Of a stretch of DNA of 64,000 nucleotides, positions 18,076 through 26,128 are shown in pieces (position 1 is the first letter of the stretch; every line of letters begins with the position of its first letter). The notes beneath the pieces were generated by a model. That model made no database searches, was not told the origin of the DNA, and saw nothing but the letters and a program-made list of their open reading frames with translations. The stretch covers positions 3,825,001 to 3,889,000 of the forward strand of contig NZ_CP024201.1 in the NCBI RefSeq assembly GCF_002749615.1, given 5' to 3'. A program made the position numbers and the translations under genes. This DNA comes from Caulobacter mirabilis. Lineage in GTDB: Bacteria > Pseudomonadota > Alphaproteobacteria > Caulobacterales > Caulobacteraceae.

Positions 18076-19481
18076 TGAAGCGTTTCAGCACTCTCCTCAT
18101 CCTTGGCGCATCGGCGACCGTCCTCGCCGCCTGCGCCACGGGCCCCGACTACGTCCACCCGGGTGCGCCCGGCGGCGATAGCGGGGCGTTCGTCTCCAGC
18201 GCTTCGCCGGCTTTCAGCCAGGAAGCTCCCCCCGCCGACTGGTGGAGGCTGTTCGATGACTCATCCCTCGACGGTCTCGTTCGGCAGGCGCTGGAGGCGA
18301 ACAAGGACGTGGCCGTGGCCCAGGCCAACCTGGCCCAGGTCCGCGCCAGCCTGAGCGAGACCCGCGCGGGCCGCCTGCCGTCGACGACGGCGAGCGCCGG
18401 CGCGGCCCGCGCCCGGACCCAGAACCCGGTCGACGGCGCCTTCTCCGAGGGCGACTCGTTCTCCGCCGGGTTCGACATGTCCTACGAGGTCGACCTGTTC
18501 GGGCGGGTCAGCCGCTCGGTCGAGGCCGCCCGCGCGGACACCGACGCCGCGGCCGCCGCGCTGGAGGCCACGCGCGTCTCCGTCGCGGCGGAGACGGCCC
18601 GGGCCTACGCCGACGCCTGCTCGGCCGGGTCGCAGATCGAGATCGCCAGCCGCACCCTGAAGCTGCAGCAGGAGACCTACGACCTGACCAGCCGCCAGCT
18701 GCAGGTCGGGGCCGGCTCGGCCATGGACGTCGCCTCGGCGGCGGCCCTGGTGGAGACCACCCGCTCGGCGATCCCGACGCTGGAAGCGAGCCGGGCCTCG
18801 GCCCTGTTCCGCCTGGCGGTGCTGACCGGCCGGCCGCCGGCCGATGCTCCGGAGATCGCCAAGCTGTGCAAGACCGTGCCGCAGGTCGCCTCGGCGATCC
18901 CGGTCGGCGACGGCGCCTCGATGCTGAAGCGCCGTCCCGACGTTCGTCAGGCCGAGCGTGAGCTGGCCGCGGCGACCGCCCGGATCGGCGTGGCCACGGC
19001 CTCGTTGTATCCGTCGGTGACGCTGGGCGGGAACATCTCGACCCGCGCGGCCAAGGCCGGCGACCTGGGCGACGACTTCACCTTCAACCTCGGGCCGCTG
19101 ATCTCCTGGAACTTCCCGAACATCGCCGTGGCCAAGGCCCGCATCGCCCAGTCGGGCGCCGCGGCCGACGGCGCCCTGGCGCGGTTCGAGAAGGCCAACC
19201 TGACGGCCCTCCAGGAAGCGGAGACGGCGCTCAGCCAGTATGCCCGCGAGCTGGAGCGTCGCCAGACGCTGACCCGCGCCCGCGACCAGAGCGCCCTGGC
19301 GGCGAAGCTCGCCCGCCAGCGCTACGACGCCGGCGTGGACAGCTTCCTGCAGGTGCTCGACGCCGAGCGGACCCTGGCCAACCTGGACGCCCAGCTGGCG
19401 CAGTCGCAGGCCCTGGTCGCCACCTACCAGGTGTCGGTGTTCAAGGCCCTGGCCGGCGGCTGGGACGAACAGGCCGCCTGA
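18075..19481 (+). CDS. nodT: Outer-membrane efflux channel lipoprotein, NodT family
   Basis: A 468-residue outer-membrane factor. It has a lipobox LAAC (Cys20), then ATGPDYVHPG typical of NodT/OprM, and two duplicated TolC-type coiled-coil repeats (YEVDLFGRVSRSVEAARADT in the first and RQRYDAGVDSFLQVLDAERT in the second). The ATG overlaps the acrB stop by one base and has GAAGGAG before it, so it is translationally coupled. It is the last gene of the pump operon and is followed by two hairpins and a T-rich tract. Confidence 0.94.
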   Translation: MKRFSTLLILGASATVLAACATGPDYVHPGAPGGDSGAFVSSASPAFSQEAPPADWWRLFDDSSLDGLVRQALEANKDVAVAQANLAQVRASLSETRAGRLPSTTASAGAARARTQNPVDGAFSEGDSFSAGFDMSYEVDLFGRVSRSVEAARADTDAAAAALEATRVSVAAETARAYADACSAGSQIEIASRTLKLQQETYDLTSRQLQVGAGSAMDVASAAALVETTRSAIPTLEASRASALFRLAVLTGRPPADAPEIAKLCKTVPQVASAIPVGDGASMLKRRPDVRQAERELAAATARIGVATASLYPSVTLGGNISTRAAKAGDLGDDFTFNLGPLISWNFPNIAVAKARIAQSGAAADGALARFEKANLTALQEAETALSQYARELERRQTLTRARDQSALAAKLARQRYDAGVDSFLQVLDAERTLANLDAQLAQSQALVATYQVSVFKALAGGWDEQAA

Positions 19482-19503
19482 GAACAGGACGTCTGAACGA
19501 GAT

Positions 19504-19530
19504 AGGGCCCTCGCCGCACGGGAGGGCCCT
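19504..19530 (+). terminator. First hairpin downstream of nodT
   Basis: AGGGCCCTC (19504-19512) pairs with GAGGGCCCT (19522-19530), a perfect 9-bp stem with a 9-nt loop. No T-run follows, so it is probably an accessory 3'-end structure before the real terminator at 19551. Confidence 0.5.
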
Positions 19531-19550
19531 CACCTCGCCGGTTTCGGCGT

Positions 19551-19583
19551 AGGCCGCCCCCGCAAGGAGGCGGCCTTTATTTT
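19551..19583 (+). terminator. Rho-independent terminator of acrA-acrB-nodT
   Basis: AGGCCGCC (19551-19558) pairs with GGCGGCCT (19569-19576) and is followed on the plus strand by TTATTTT. The T-rich tail overlaps the stop codon of the convergent MFS gene. On the opposite strand there is no matching T-run, so it mainly ends the pump transcript. Confidence 0.85.
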
Positions 19584-20937
19584 ACCCTGTCGCCAGCTCC
19601 CTTTTCACCGACCGGGCGGCCAGGAAGAAGTGCAGCGCGGCCAGCCAGAACAGCGTCACCACGATGACCAGGGCGTTGCGGATGCCCTCCGCCGAGGCCA
19701 GGCGGCAGCTGTCGGCCAGGGCCGTCCCCTTGGCGACCGTCGGGCAGATCGCGGCGTAGTCGCCCAGGGCGAAGGCCTGTTGGGCGAAGTGGTCGCTCAG
19801 CCAGCCGGTGACGATCGGGCCGGTGGTCATGCCGATGATGCTCATCAGCAGCGACAGGATGGCCGTGGCCGAGGCCCGCATGCGCGGCTCGACCAGGTTG
19901 TGGGTCACGGCGAAGGTCGGACCGAAGTACACGCCCGAGAACAGGCCCGGCAGGATCAGCACCAGGATGGCGGCGATCCATTCGGTCTGCAGGAAGCCCA
20001 GGATGTAGGCCGGTCCGGCCAGCAGCATGCCGATGGCCGGCGCCCAGCCGTACCAGCGCACGTCCTTCTTCACGAGCCGGTCGGTGATGAAGCCGCCCGC
20101 GAGGTATCCGCCCGCCAGCGAGATCGAGTTGACCACCACGAAGGCGAAGGCGGCGGTCGTGTAGTCGACATTGAAGGTCCGCACCATGAACGGGTGCAGG
20201 AAGCTCATGCCGCTGAAGCCGACGAAGTTCACGATGATCGCGGCGACCAGGATGTTGCGGAAGGTCTTGCTGGAGAACAGCCGCTTCAGAACCACGCCGA
20301 ACTTCGGGGCCGGGTCGGTGTCGTTGCGGCCTTCGGAGAAACCGCGCGGCGGCTCCTTCACCGTCAGCCACGAGACCAGGGCCAGCAGCAGGCCGGGAAT
20401 GCCAACCACCAGGAAGGCGGCGCGCCAGCCGAACTGCTGGGCGACGATGGCCCCGCCGAGGCCGCCGATGACGATGCCGATCGGCGTGGCCAGGCCCAGG
20501 ATCGAGAACACCGAGGCGCGCTTCTCCGGCGGATAGTAGTCGGAGAGCAGCGACTGCGACGGCGCGCCCGCGCCCGCCTCGCCGACCCCGACGCCGATCC
20601 GGGCCAGCAGCAGGTGGGCGAAGTTGCCCGCGAAGCCGCACAGGGCGGTCATCGCCGACCAGGTGGCCAGGGCGACGCTGATGATGGCCACGCGGCTCTT
20701 GCGCTCGGCCAGGCGCGCGACGGGGATGCCCAGCACGCCGTACAGGATGGCGAACGCCGCGCCGCCCAGCAGGCCCAGCTGCAGGTCGGTGATCTGCAGG
20801 TCGTCCTTGATGGCCTGGCCGACCGTGTTGAGGATCGAGCGGTCGATGAAGGCCACCGTCGAGATGGCCACGAGGACGATCAGCGCCCAGCGCCGGTCCT
20901 TGTTGGAGGGCCCGGCGGGCGGGGGAATGTCGGTCAC
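19582..20937 (-). CDS. MFS transporter, spinster-like
   Basis: A 451-residue carrier with about 12 membrane helices. The first helix has AISTVAFIDRSILNTVGQAI, followed by the motif-A-like loop GIPVARLAERKSRV and VGVGEAGAGAPSQSLLSDYY, all characteristic of the spinster-type MFS branch abundant in Sphingomonadales and Caulobacterales. It starts with GTG (20937), 18 bp after the stop of a glutathione-transferase-like gene on the same strand, so the two are likely co-transcribed from a promoter carrying the 25-bp palindrome at 21731. This links the carrier to the catabolic regulon around the MarR gene. The substrate, probably an organic acid or amphipathic metabolite, is unknown. Confidence 0.88.
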   Translation of the reverse strand: MTDIPPPAGPSNKDRRWALIVLVAISTVAFIDRSILNTVGQAIKDDLQITDLQLGLLGGAAFAILYGVLGIPVARLAERKSRVAIISVALATWSAMTALCGFAGNFAHLLLARIGVGVGEAGAGAPSQSLLSDYYPPEKRASVFSILGLATPIGIVIGGLGGAIVAQQFGWRAAFLVVGIPGLLLALVSWLTVKEPPRGFSEGRNDTDPAPKFGVVLKRLFSSKTFRNILVAAIIVNFVGFSGMSFLHPFMVRTFNVDYTTAAFAFVVVNSISLAGGYLAGGFITDRLVKKDVRWYGWAPAIGMLLAGPAYILGFLQTEWIAAILVLILPGLFSGVYFGPTFAVTHNLVEPRMRASATAILSLLMSIIGMTTGPIVTGWLSDHFAQQAFALGDYAAICPTVAKGTALADSCRLASAEGIRNALVIVVTLFWLAALHFFLAARSVKRELATG

Positions 20938-20955
20938 TGGGGGTAGCGTCCTCGG

Positions 20956-21732
20956 CTAGCTGCGCGCCGCGGCGAGCATCCTGTCGCCGAACAGCACGGA
21001 CCATTGGTCTGGGTTGAGTCTCATGTGGCGGCCGGCGGCCGGGTCGTTCTCCGGCACGGCGGCGCCCTCGCGCACCGCCCTGCGCTCGCCGACGCGGCGA
21101 TACCAGGCCTGGATCGACGGCCATTCGGCGATATCCAGGTCGATCGCCCGCGCCGCCCGCACCCACGGCCAGCAGGCCATGTCGGCGATCGAGTATTCCT
21201 CGGCCAGGAACTCGACCTCGGACAGGCGGCGGTCCAGGACGTCGAACAGACGGCGTGCCTCGCGGCCGTAGCGCTCGACGGCGTACTCGGGCGGCTCGGG
21301 GCAATAGCGCAGGAAGTGGTGGGCCTGGCCGTGCTGGGGGCCGAGGCCGGACATCTGCCACATCAGCCACTGGATGGCGGTGTGGCGCAGGCGGGGAGAC
21401 GCCGGCAGGAACCGCCCGGACTTGTCGGCCAGGTAGATCAGGATGGCGCCGGACTCGAACAGGGCCAAAGGCTCGCCGCCGCCTACCGGGTCGTGATCGA
21501 CGATCGCGGGCAGGCGATGGTTCGGGTTGATGGCCCGGAACCCGGGCTTCAGATGCTCGCCCTCGAGCAGGTTGTAGCGGATATGGCGGTGCGGCAGGCC
21601 GGTCTCGGCCAGCATGATCGAGATCTTGTGGCCGTTGGGCGTGGAGACCCCGTGCAGGTCGATCAAAGCTTCCTCCCCATGACGCGCCGCCTTTCCGGCG
21701 AACTTCCGCGCAGTGTCTTCCGCCCATGCCAT
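20956..21732 (-). CDS. Glutathione S-transferase family protein (YghU/YfcG-like)
   Basis: A 258-residue protein. The N-terminal thioredoxin-fold domain shows STPNGHKISIMLAETGL, the TPNGHK motif of Nu-class YghU/YfcG enzymes, followed by NPNHRLPAIVDHD and ALFESGAILIYLADKSGRFL for glutathione binding. The C-terminal helical domain includes YSIADMACWPWVRAA. Known relatives act as disulfide reductases or peroxidases using glutathione. The ATG at 21730-21732 lies inside a 25-bp palindromic operator and has no ribosome site, so the message may be leaderless or the real start may be further in. The MFS carrier follows 18 bp downstream. Confidence 0.87.
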   Translation of the reverse strand: MAWAEDTARKFAGKAARHGEEALIDLHGVSTPNGHKISIMLAETGLPHRHIRYNLLEGEHLKPGFRAINPNHRLPAIVDHDPVGGGEPLALFESGAILIYLADKSGRFLPASPRLRHTAIQWLMWQMSGLGPQHGQAHHFLRYCPEPPEYAVERYGREARRLFDVLDRRLSEVEFLAEEYSIADMACWPWVRAARAIDLDIAEWPSIQAWYRRVGERRAVREGAAVPENDPAAGRHMRLNPDQWSVLFGDRMLAAARS

Positions 21733-21755
21733 ATCGTCAATCTAATTGATGATAT
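21731..21755. promoter_or_regulatory. 25-bp palindrome, copy A (GST/MFS promoter)
   Basis: ATATCGTCAAT then CTA then ATTGATGATAT: the two 11-bp arms match their reverse complement except for one position each. It is the most symmetrical of four copies (others at 24118, 24858 and 31184). The TCAAT-N3-ATTGA centre resembles MarR-family operators. It covers the start codon of the glutathione-transferase gene, so bound protein would block its transcription. Confidence 0.8.
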
Positions 21756-21792
21756 TCGATCACCTGCCGCCGCTCGGCGAGCCGATAAAGAA

Positions 21793-21823
21793 GAACCCCG
21801 GGCCGAGGGGCGGCCCGGGGTTC
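21793..21823 (-). terminator. Rho-independent terminator of TonB-dependent receptor 3
   Basis: GAACCCCGGGCCG (21793-21805) pairs with CGGCCCGGGGTTC (21811-21823), a perfect 13-bp stem with loop AGGGG. On the minus strand it is followed by TTCTTTATC. It lies 34 bp after the receptor stop and separates that gene from the downstream GST/MFS unit. Confidence 0.88.
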
Positions 21824-21856
21824 AGGTTGTCGCTCTGATCGAGGGAGAGCGGGTCT

Positions 21857-24049
21857 CTAGAACTTGTAGCCGACCTCCAGGCCCCAGGTGCGGGGCGCCT
21901 GGTAGATGCGCAGATTGCCGAGCGGCCCGATGTTGAAGGTGTTGTTGATCACCTCCTCGTCCATCAGGTTCTTGCCCCACAGCGAGACCTTCCAGCCCTG
22001 GGTCCCGGTCAGCGAGATCGTGGCGTCGACCAGGGTGTTCGACGGGCGGACCTGGACGTTCGAGACGCGGTTCAGCGCCCCGCCCGAGGTGTACATGTCG
22101 TCGGTGTAGACGGCGTTGGCGTTGAAGCCGAACTCGCCCAGCGGCGTGTCGCGGACGTAGTTCACGCCGACGCTGCCCGACCATTTCGGCGCATAGGCCA
22201 TCGGCAGGTCGCTGTTGTCCTCGGCCACGCCGTTGCCGTCGAGGTCGGTGAAGTTGCTCACGAACTCGGCGTCCAGGTAGGCGACGTTGGCGTTCAGGCG
22301 CCAGCCGCCGCCGACGATCCAGAGCGCCTCCGCCTCGGCGCCGCTGATGCGGGCCTCGCCGGCGTTCAGGACGACGGACTCGTACTTGCCGCCGATGAAG
22401 CGCTGGCTGCTGACCTGCATGTCCGAGTAGTTGCTGGTGAACACCGCCCCGTTGAGGCGCAGGCGGCGGTCGAAGAGCTCGCTCTTCACGCCGGCTTCCA
22501 GGCTGTCCACGGTCTCGGAATCGTACGGACCGGCCGTCTCGGGGCGCGAGGCGCGGCCGTTGAACCCACCGCTGCGGAAGCCGCGCGACCAGGTCACATA
22601 GCCCATGACCCGCGGGGTGAACTCGTAGTTGACGCCCACCTTCGGCGAGAAGTTGCCCCACTCGTCCTCGAACGTCCGGGACACCAGGCTGCCGAGAGGC
22701 TGGTTCTTGAAGGTCTTCTTCTCGTAGCTGACGCGGCCGCCGGCGGTGATGGTCATCTTGTCGTCGACATGCCAGTCGAGCTGGCCGAACGAGGCCCAGG
22801 CCTGGTTTTCCTGGCTGGCGATCTGCTTCAGGGACGCGCCGCCGAACAGGAGCCCGCTCTGGGTGTTCGTGATCGCGTACTCCTGGTCCATGAAGTACAG
22901 GCCCAGCACGTAGTCGACCTTGTCGCCGAACTCCCCGGCCAGGCGGAACTCCTGGCTGAACTGCTTGTGGGTCTGGTCGCGGAGGGCGGCGAACATGTTG
23001 GCCGCGCTGCCGTCGTAGTCGCTCTGCACCAGGTCGTCGAACTCACGGTAGCCGGTGATGCTGGTCAGCGTGCCGTAGTCGAGATGCCAGTTGGCCGTCA
23101 GGGCGACGCCCCAGGTGTCGATCTCGGCGAACGACGGCGTGCCGCTGAACACGTTGTAGACGTTCTTGGCCTGGTTAATCTGGTCGGCGGTGAACGGCGG
23201 CGCGCCCGGCGCGCCGGTGGTCGGGCTGAGCTGGTAGAACACGTTGCCCGGCAGCGAGGCGTTGCGGAACGAACCGCCCGAGCCGTCCTCCTGGTCGAAG
23301 TCGACCACCAGGCTGGCGTCGAACGTATCCGACGGCTTGGCGACCAGGGTGAAGCGGCCCGACAGGACCTCGTTGTCGCCCTCGCGCTTGTTCAGCGTGA
23401 CGTTGCGGTTGTAGCCGTCGTAGCTCTTGTAGAGCACCGAGGCGCGGGCCGCGAAGACGTCGCCCAGCGGGACCTCGACGGCCAGGCGGCCTTCCTGGCG
23501 GCCGTGGTCGCCGACGGTCACCTGGACCGCGCCGTTGAAGCCGGCGCCGACGACCGGCTTCTTGGTGCGGACGCTGACCACGCCGCCGATGGTGTTGCGG
23601 CCGTAGAGCGTGCCCTGCGGGCCGCGCAGGATCTCGACCGACTCGATGTCGAAGAAGTCCTGCAGCGCGCCGCTGTTGCGGGCCAGGTAGACGCCGTTCA
23701 TCTCGACGCCGACCGAGGGCTCGAAGGTCGACTCCACGTCGGCGAAGCCCAGGCCGCGGATGAAGAAGGCGCTGGCGTAGGGATAGGCGCCGACGGGAGC
23801 CAGGACGACGTTCGGAGCCTTGGCGCTGAGGTCGGTCAGGTTCTGGACGGACTGCGCCTCGAGCTGCTGCGAGCCGAACGCCGAGACGGCCACCGGCACG
23901 TCCTGCAGGTTCTGCTCGCGCTTCTGCGCGGTGACCACGATCTCCTCGACCTGCTGGGCCTCTTGCGCCGAGGCCTCGCCGGCCAGGGCGGCGATCAGGG
24001 CCAGGGCCCCTGCGGACGCGAACATGCGAATGGTCGCCGGATGGCGCAT
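21857..24049 (-). CDS. TonB-dependent receptor 3
   Basis: A 730-residue receptor with signal peptide MRHPATIRMFASAGALALIA... ending ASAQ, TonB box region VEEIVVTAQKREQNLQDVPV, plug domain (VEILRGPQGTLYGRNTIGGV) and a barrel ending WGLEVGYKF. ATG at 24049 is chosen because it begins the signal peptide and has a strong ribosome site GGAGGATCAC. It lies between the MarR gene upstream and the GST/MFS pair downstream on the same strand, ends in its own strong terminator, and has a copy of the 25-bp palindrome 69-93 bp upstream. It probably imports the compound processed by the surrounding enzymes. Confidence 0.94.
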   Translation of the reverse strand: MRHPATIRMFASAGALALIAALAGEASAQEAQQVEEIVVTAQKREQNLQDVPVAVSAFGSQQLEAQSVQNLTDLSAKAPNVVLAPVGAYPYASAFFIRGLGFADVESTFEPSVGVEMNGVYLARNSGALQDFFDIESVEILRGPQGTLYGRNTIGGVVSVRTKKPVVGAGFNGAVQVTVGDHGRQEGRLAVEVPLGDVFAARASVLYKSYDGYNRNVTLNKREGDNEVLSGRFTLVAKPSDTFDASLVVDFDQEDGSGGSFRNASLPGNVFYQLSPTTGAPGAPPFTADQINQAKNVYNVFSGTPSFAEIDTWGVALTANWHLDYGTLTSITGYREFDDLVQSDYDGSAANMFAALRDQTHKQFSQEFRLAGEFGDKVDYVLGLYFMDQEYAITNTQSGLLFGGASLKQIASQENQAWASFGQLDWHVDDKMTITAGGRVSYEKKTFKNQPLGSLVSRTFEDEWGNFSPKVGVNYEFTPRVMGYVTWSRGFRSGGFNGRASRPETAGPYDSETVDSLEAGVKSELFDRRLRLNGAVFTSNYSDMQVSSQRFIGGKYESVVLNAGEARISGAEAEALWIVGGGWRLNANVAYLDAEFVSNFTDLDGNGVAEDNSDLPMAYAPKWSGSVGVNYVRDTPLGEFGFNANAVYTDDMYTSGGALNRVSNVQVRPSNTLVDATISLTGTQGWKVSLWGKNLMDEEVINNTFNIGPLGNLRIYQAPRTWGLEVGYKF

Positions 24050-24117
24050 CGTGATCCTCCCCTTGTTATCGGTCAGCCGACGATCGGCTGTTGCCCGGGA
24101 AGATGCCCCGCACCCGC

Positions 24118-24142
24118 TCTTTGTCAATCTAGATGACGATAT
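24118..24142. promoter_or_regulatory. 25-bp palindrome, copy B (TonB-dependent receptor 3 promoter)
   Basis: The core GTCAATCTAGATGACGATAT (24123-24142) matches copy A at 18 of 25 positions over the full site. It lies 69-93 bp before the receptor ATG, in the 263-bp gap to the MarR gene. I saw nothing else interpretable in this gap. Confidence 0.7.
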
Positions 24143-24312
24143 TGCCGTGAATTTTGTAAATCAGACTGACCTTTATGGATCACTGTCTGGAGCCATCCCT
24201 AGACGCCGGGGAGGCCATTTTCCTTATTATTCAAAGCATTGACGATAGAGCACGGCCAACCACAAGCCTGAGGCGATCGGATTGACGATTCAACGCTGCC
24301 TCGCGTTGACGT

Positions 24313-24768
24313 TCAGGCGCCCTTGGCGACCTCGGGCCATTGGGTGGGGGACTCTCCCCACTCCGCGCTGAAGGCCTTGATCAGGTTTTCGACGTTGCGC
24401 GGTCCGATCCGCCGCTTCAGTTCCGCGGTCAGGGCGGCCATCGCATCGTCGGCGTCGCGGCCCATCGCCCGCCCCTTGTCGCTGACGGCGACGATCTTGG
24501 CGCGACGGTCGTCCTTGTCGTCGCGCAGCTCCAGCATGCCCAGCTCAACCATCTGGTTGATGGTGGTGTGCACGGCCTGGCGGCTGATGCCCAGGTTGCG
24601 GGCAATGTCGGAGGGCTTGTGGAAACCGATCACGACGTTGGCCATCACCATCGACTGCGGACGGGTCACCTGGTTCCAGCCCCGCGCCTGGAGATAGCTC
24701 TGCAACCCGTCGTCGAACCAGAAGAAGGCCTGGAGGAGGGGGACGATGAGGGTCTCGGCGCCGATCAT
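24313..24768 (-). CDS. MarR-family regulator, probable owner of the 25-bp palindrome
   Basis: A 151-residue MarR protein. The winged helix is visible as KPSDIARNLGISRQAVHTTI, NQMVELGMLEL and the wing RDDKDDRRAKIVAVSDKGRA. Flanking helices form the dimer interface. It lies centrally among four copies of a palindrome whose TCAAT-N3-ATTGA centre fits MarR operators, one of them (24858-24882) in its own divergent promoter region. I infer that it represses the GST/MFS, TBDR, VOC-CMD-OYE and CaiB-ligase units and is relieved by a pathway metabolite or CoA ester. DNA binding has not been shown. Confidence 0.87.
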   Translation of the reverse strand: MIGAETLIVPLLQAFFWFDDGLQSYLQARGWNQVTRPQSMVMANVVIGFHKPSDIARNLGISRQAVHTTINQMVELGMLELRDDKDDRRAKIVAVSDKGRAMGRDADDAMAALTAELKRRIGPRNVENLIKAFSAEWGESPTQWPEVAKGA

Positions 24769-24857
24769 GGACTCGCTTCGCGATGCTGCGGATATGCGGG
24801 CACACTAGGCTGAACCGTGGCGCCGTCAACGCGGTAACACCGTGCGTCGGGACCCGT

Positions 24858-24882
24858 TATTTATCAGTTTAGTTGACGAAAT
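24858..24882. promoter_or_regulatory. 25-bp palindrome, copy D (marR / VOC divergent promoters)
   Basis: In reverse orientation the core reads CGTCAACTAAACTGATAAAT, matching copies A and C around GTCAA and TGAT. It lies 65-89 bp before the VOC gene start and 90-114 bp before the MarR gene start, so one site may serve both promoters. Confidence 0.68.
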
Positions 24883-24946
24883 ACGGAAGCGCTCTCTAGG
24901 TTGGCCTCAACGACGGCTCCTCGTTGGGGCCTGTGGGGAGAGAAAC

Positions 24947-25471
24947 ATGCGCACAACCGGCATCAACCATGTGGCCCTGGTCGCCCGGGACATGCAGGAG
25001 ACCGTGACATTCTACACGGAGGTGCTCGGCATGCCCCTCGTGAAGACCGTGGCCCTGCCGGACGGCGGCCAGCACTTCTTCTTCGACTGCGGCGGCGACA
25101 CGGCCGTGGCCTTCTTCTGGTGGCCGGAAACCCCAGCGGCGGCGCCAGGCGTCGCCTCTGTCCGCAAGTTCCCCAGCGACTCCAAGACGGCCATCGGCTC
25201 GATGAACCACCTGGCCTTCGACGTCGCCCAGGGCGAGCTGTCGGCTTGTCTGACCCGCCTGAAGGCGGCCGGCGTCGAGCACATCCCGGTCATCGTGAAC
25301 CACGACGACAGCGAGAGCGGCGTCTGCGGCGAGCTGCACGACGGCGTTTTCGTCCGGTCGGTCTACTTCACCGACCCCAACGGCATCATGATGGAGTTCG
25401 CGGCGAGCACGAAAGCCTTCGTCGCCGAGGACGTCCGGCACGCGCCCCAGGGCGCCACGGTGGAGGTCTAG
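24947..25471 (+). CDS. VOC-family (glyoxalase/dioxygenase-like) protein
   Basis: A 174-residue protein starting MRTTGINHVALVARDMQETV with the paired beta-alpha-beta-beta-beta units of the vicinal oxygen chelate fold. Candidate metal ligands are His in INHVALVARD, His in SMNHLAFDVA and Glu in NGIMMEFAAS. Members include glyoxalases, extradiol dioxygenases and epimerases, and the exact reaction cannot be chosen. ATG 24947 has GGGGAGAG before it; an in-frame extension upstream overlaps the operator and is rejected. It is the first gene of an operon with a CMD-like protein (3-bp gap) and an OYE-type reductase. Confidence 0.85.
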   Translation: MRTTGINHVALVARDMQETVTFYTEVLGMPLVKTVALPDGGQHFFFDCGGDTAVAFFWWPETPAAAPGVASVRKFPSDSKTAIGSMNHLAFDVAQGELSACLTRLKAAGVEHIPVIVNHDDSESGVCGELHDGVFVRSVYFTDPNGIMMEFAASTKAFVAEDVRHAPQGATVEV

Positions 25472-25474
25472 CCC

Positions 25475-26128
25475 ATGCCCCGTCTTCGTCAGGTCCCCCG
25501 CGCCGAGGTCGATCAGGGCACCGGCCTGCGCATGTACAACCTGTTGTTCGGCGATCGCGATCCAGTGGCCGAGCCCGGCACCGCGACCGGCACCCCCGGC
25601 GACTGGTGGACGGTCTTCGCGCTGGTGCCGGACTGCCTGCACCACGCTTGCCAGGGCTTCGGCTTCTACCGCAGCCCCAACCGCAAGATCGATCCGGTCC
25701 TGCGCGAGCTGGGCCAGACCCGCGCCGGCTGGAACAAGGGCAGCCAGTTCGTCTTCTCGCAGCACTGCAAGTCCCTGCGTGGGCTGAACGTCAGCGAAGA
25801 ACGCATCGCCGCCATCCCGCACTGGGAAGTGGCCGACTGCTTCACCGAGAACGAGCGCGCGGTCCTGGCCTATACTGACTACCTGACCCTGCAGAACGGC
25901 CGCGTGCCGGACCCGGTGTTCGACAGGCTGAAGACCTTCCTGTCGGACGAGGAGATCCTGGAGTTCACCTACATCACCTGCCTGTACGACATGCATGCCG
26001 TGATGACCCGGGCGCTGCGGCTCGAGTACGACGACGTCGACGAGCGCATCGTCGAGATCGCCGCGCCCGAGGGCGATGTCGGCCGCGACTTCCTGGACAC
26101 GGGCCGCGGAGACGCGGACGTCCGCTAG
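25475..26128 (+). CDS. Carboxymuconolactone decarboxylase / AhpD-like protein
   Basis: A 217-residue all-helical protein of the CMD/AhpD superfamily. The core shows KGSQFVFSQHCKSLRGLNVS followed by ERIAAIPHWEVADCFTENER and AVLAYTDYLTLQNGRVPDPV. The CMD signature Glu is Ser (SQHC) and only one cysteine is present, so it is not a CxxC AhpD peroxidase. A lyase or isomerase role in a ring-cleavage pathway is possible. Operon context (VOC before, OYE directly after) supports catabolism of a cyclic compound. The N-terminus lacks a signal peptide, so it is cytoplasmic. Confidence 0.82.
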   Translation: MPRLRQVPRAEVDQGTGLRMYNLLFGDRDPVAEPGTATGTPGDWWTVFALVPDCLHHACQGFGFYRSPNRKIDPVLRELGQTRAGWNKGSQFVFSQHCKSLRGLNVSEERIAAIPHWEVADCFTENERAVLAYTDYLTLQNGRVPDPVFDRLKTFLSDEEILEFTYITCLYDMHAVMTRALRLEYDDVDERIVEIAAPEGDVGRDFLDTGRGDADVR

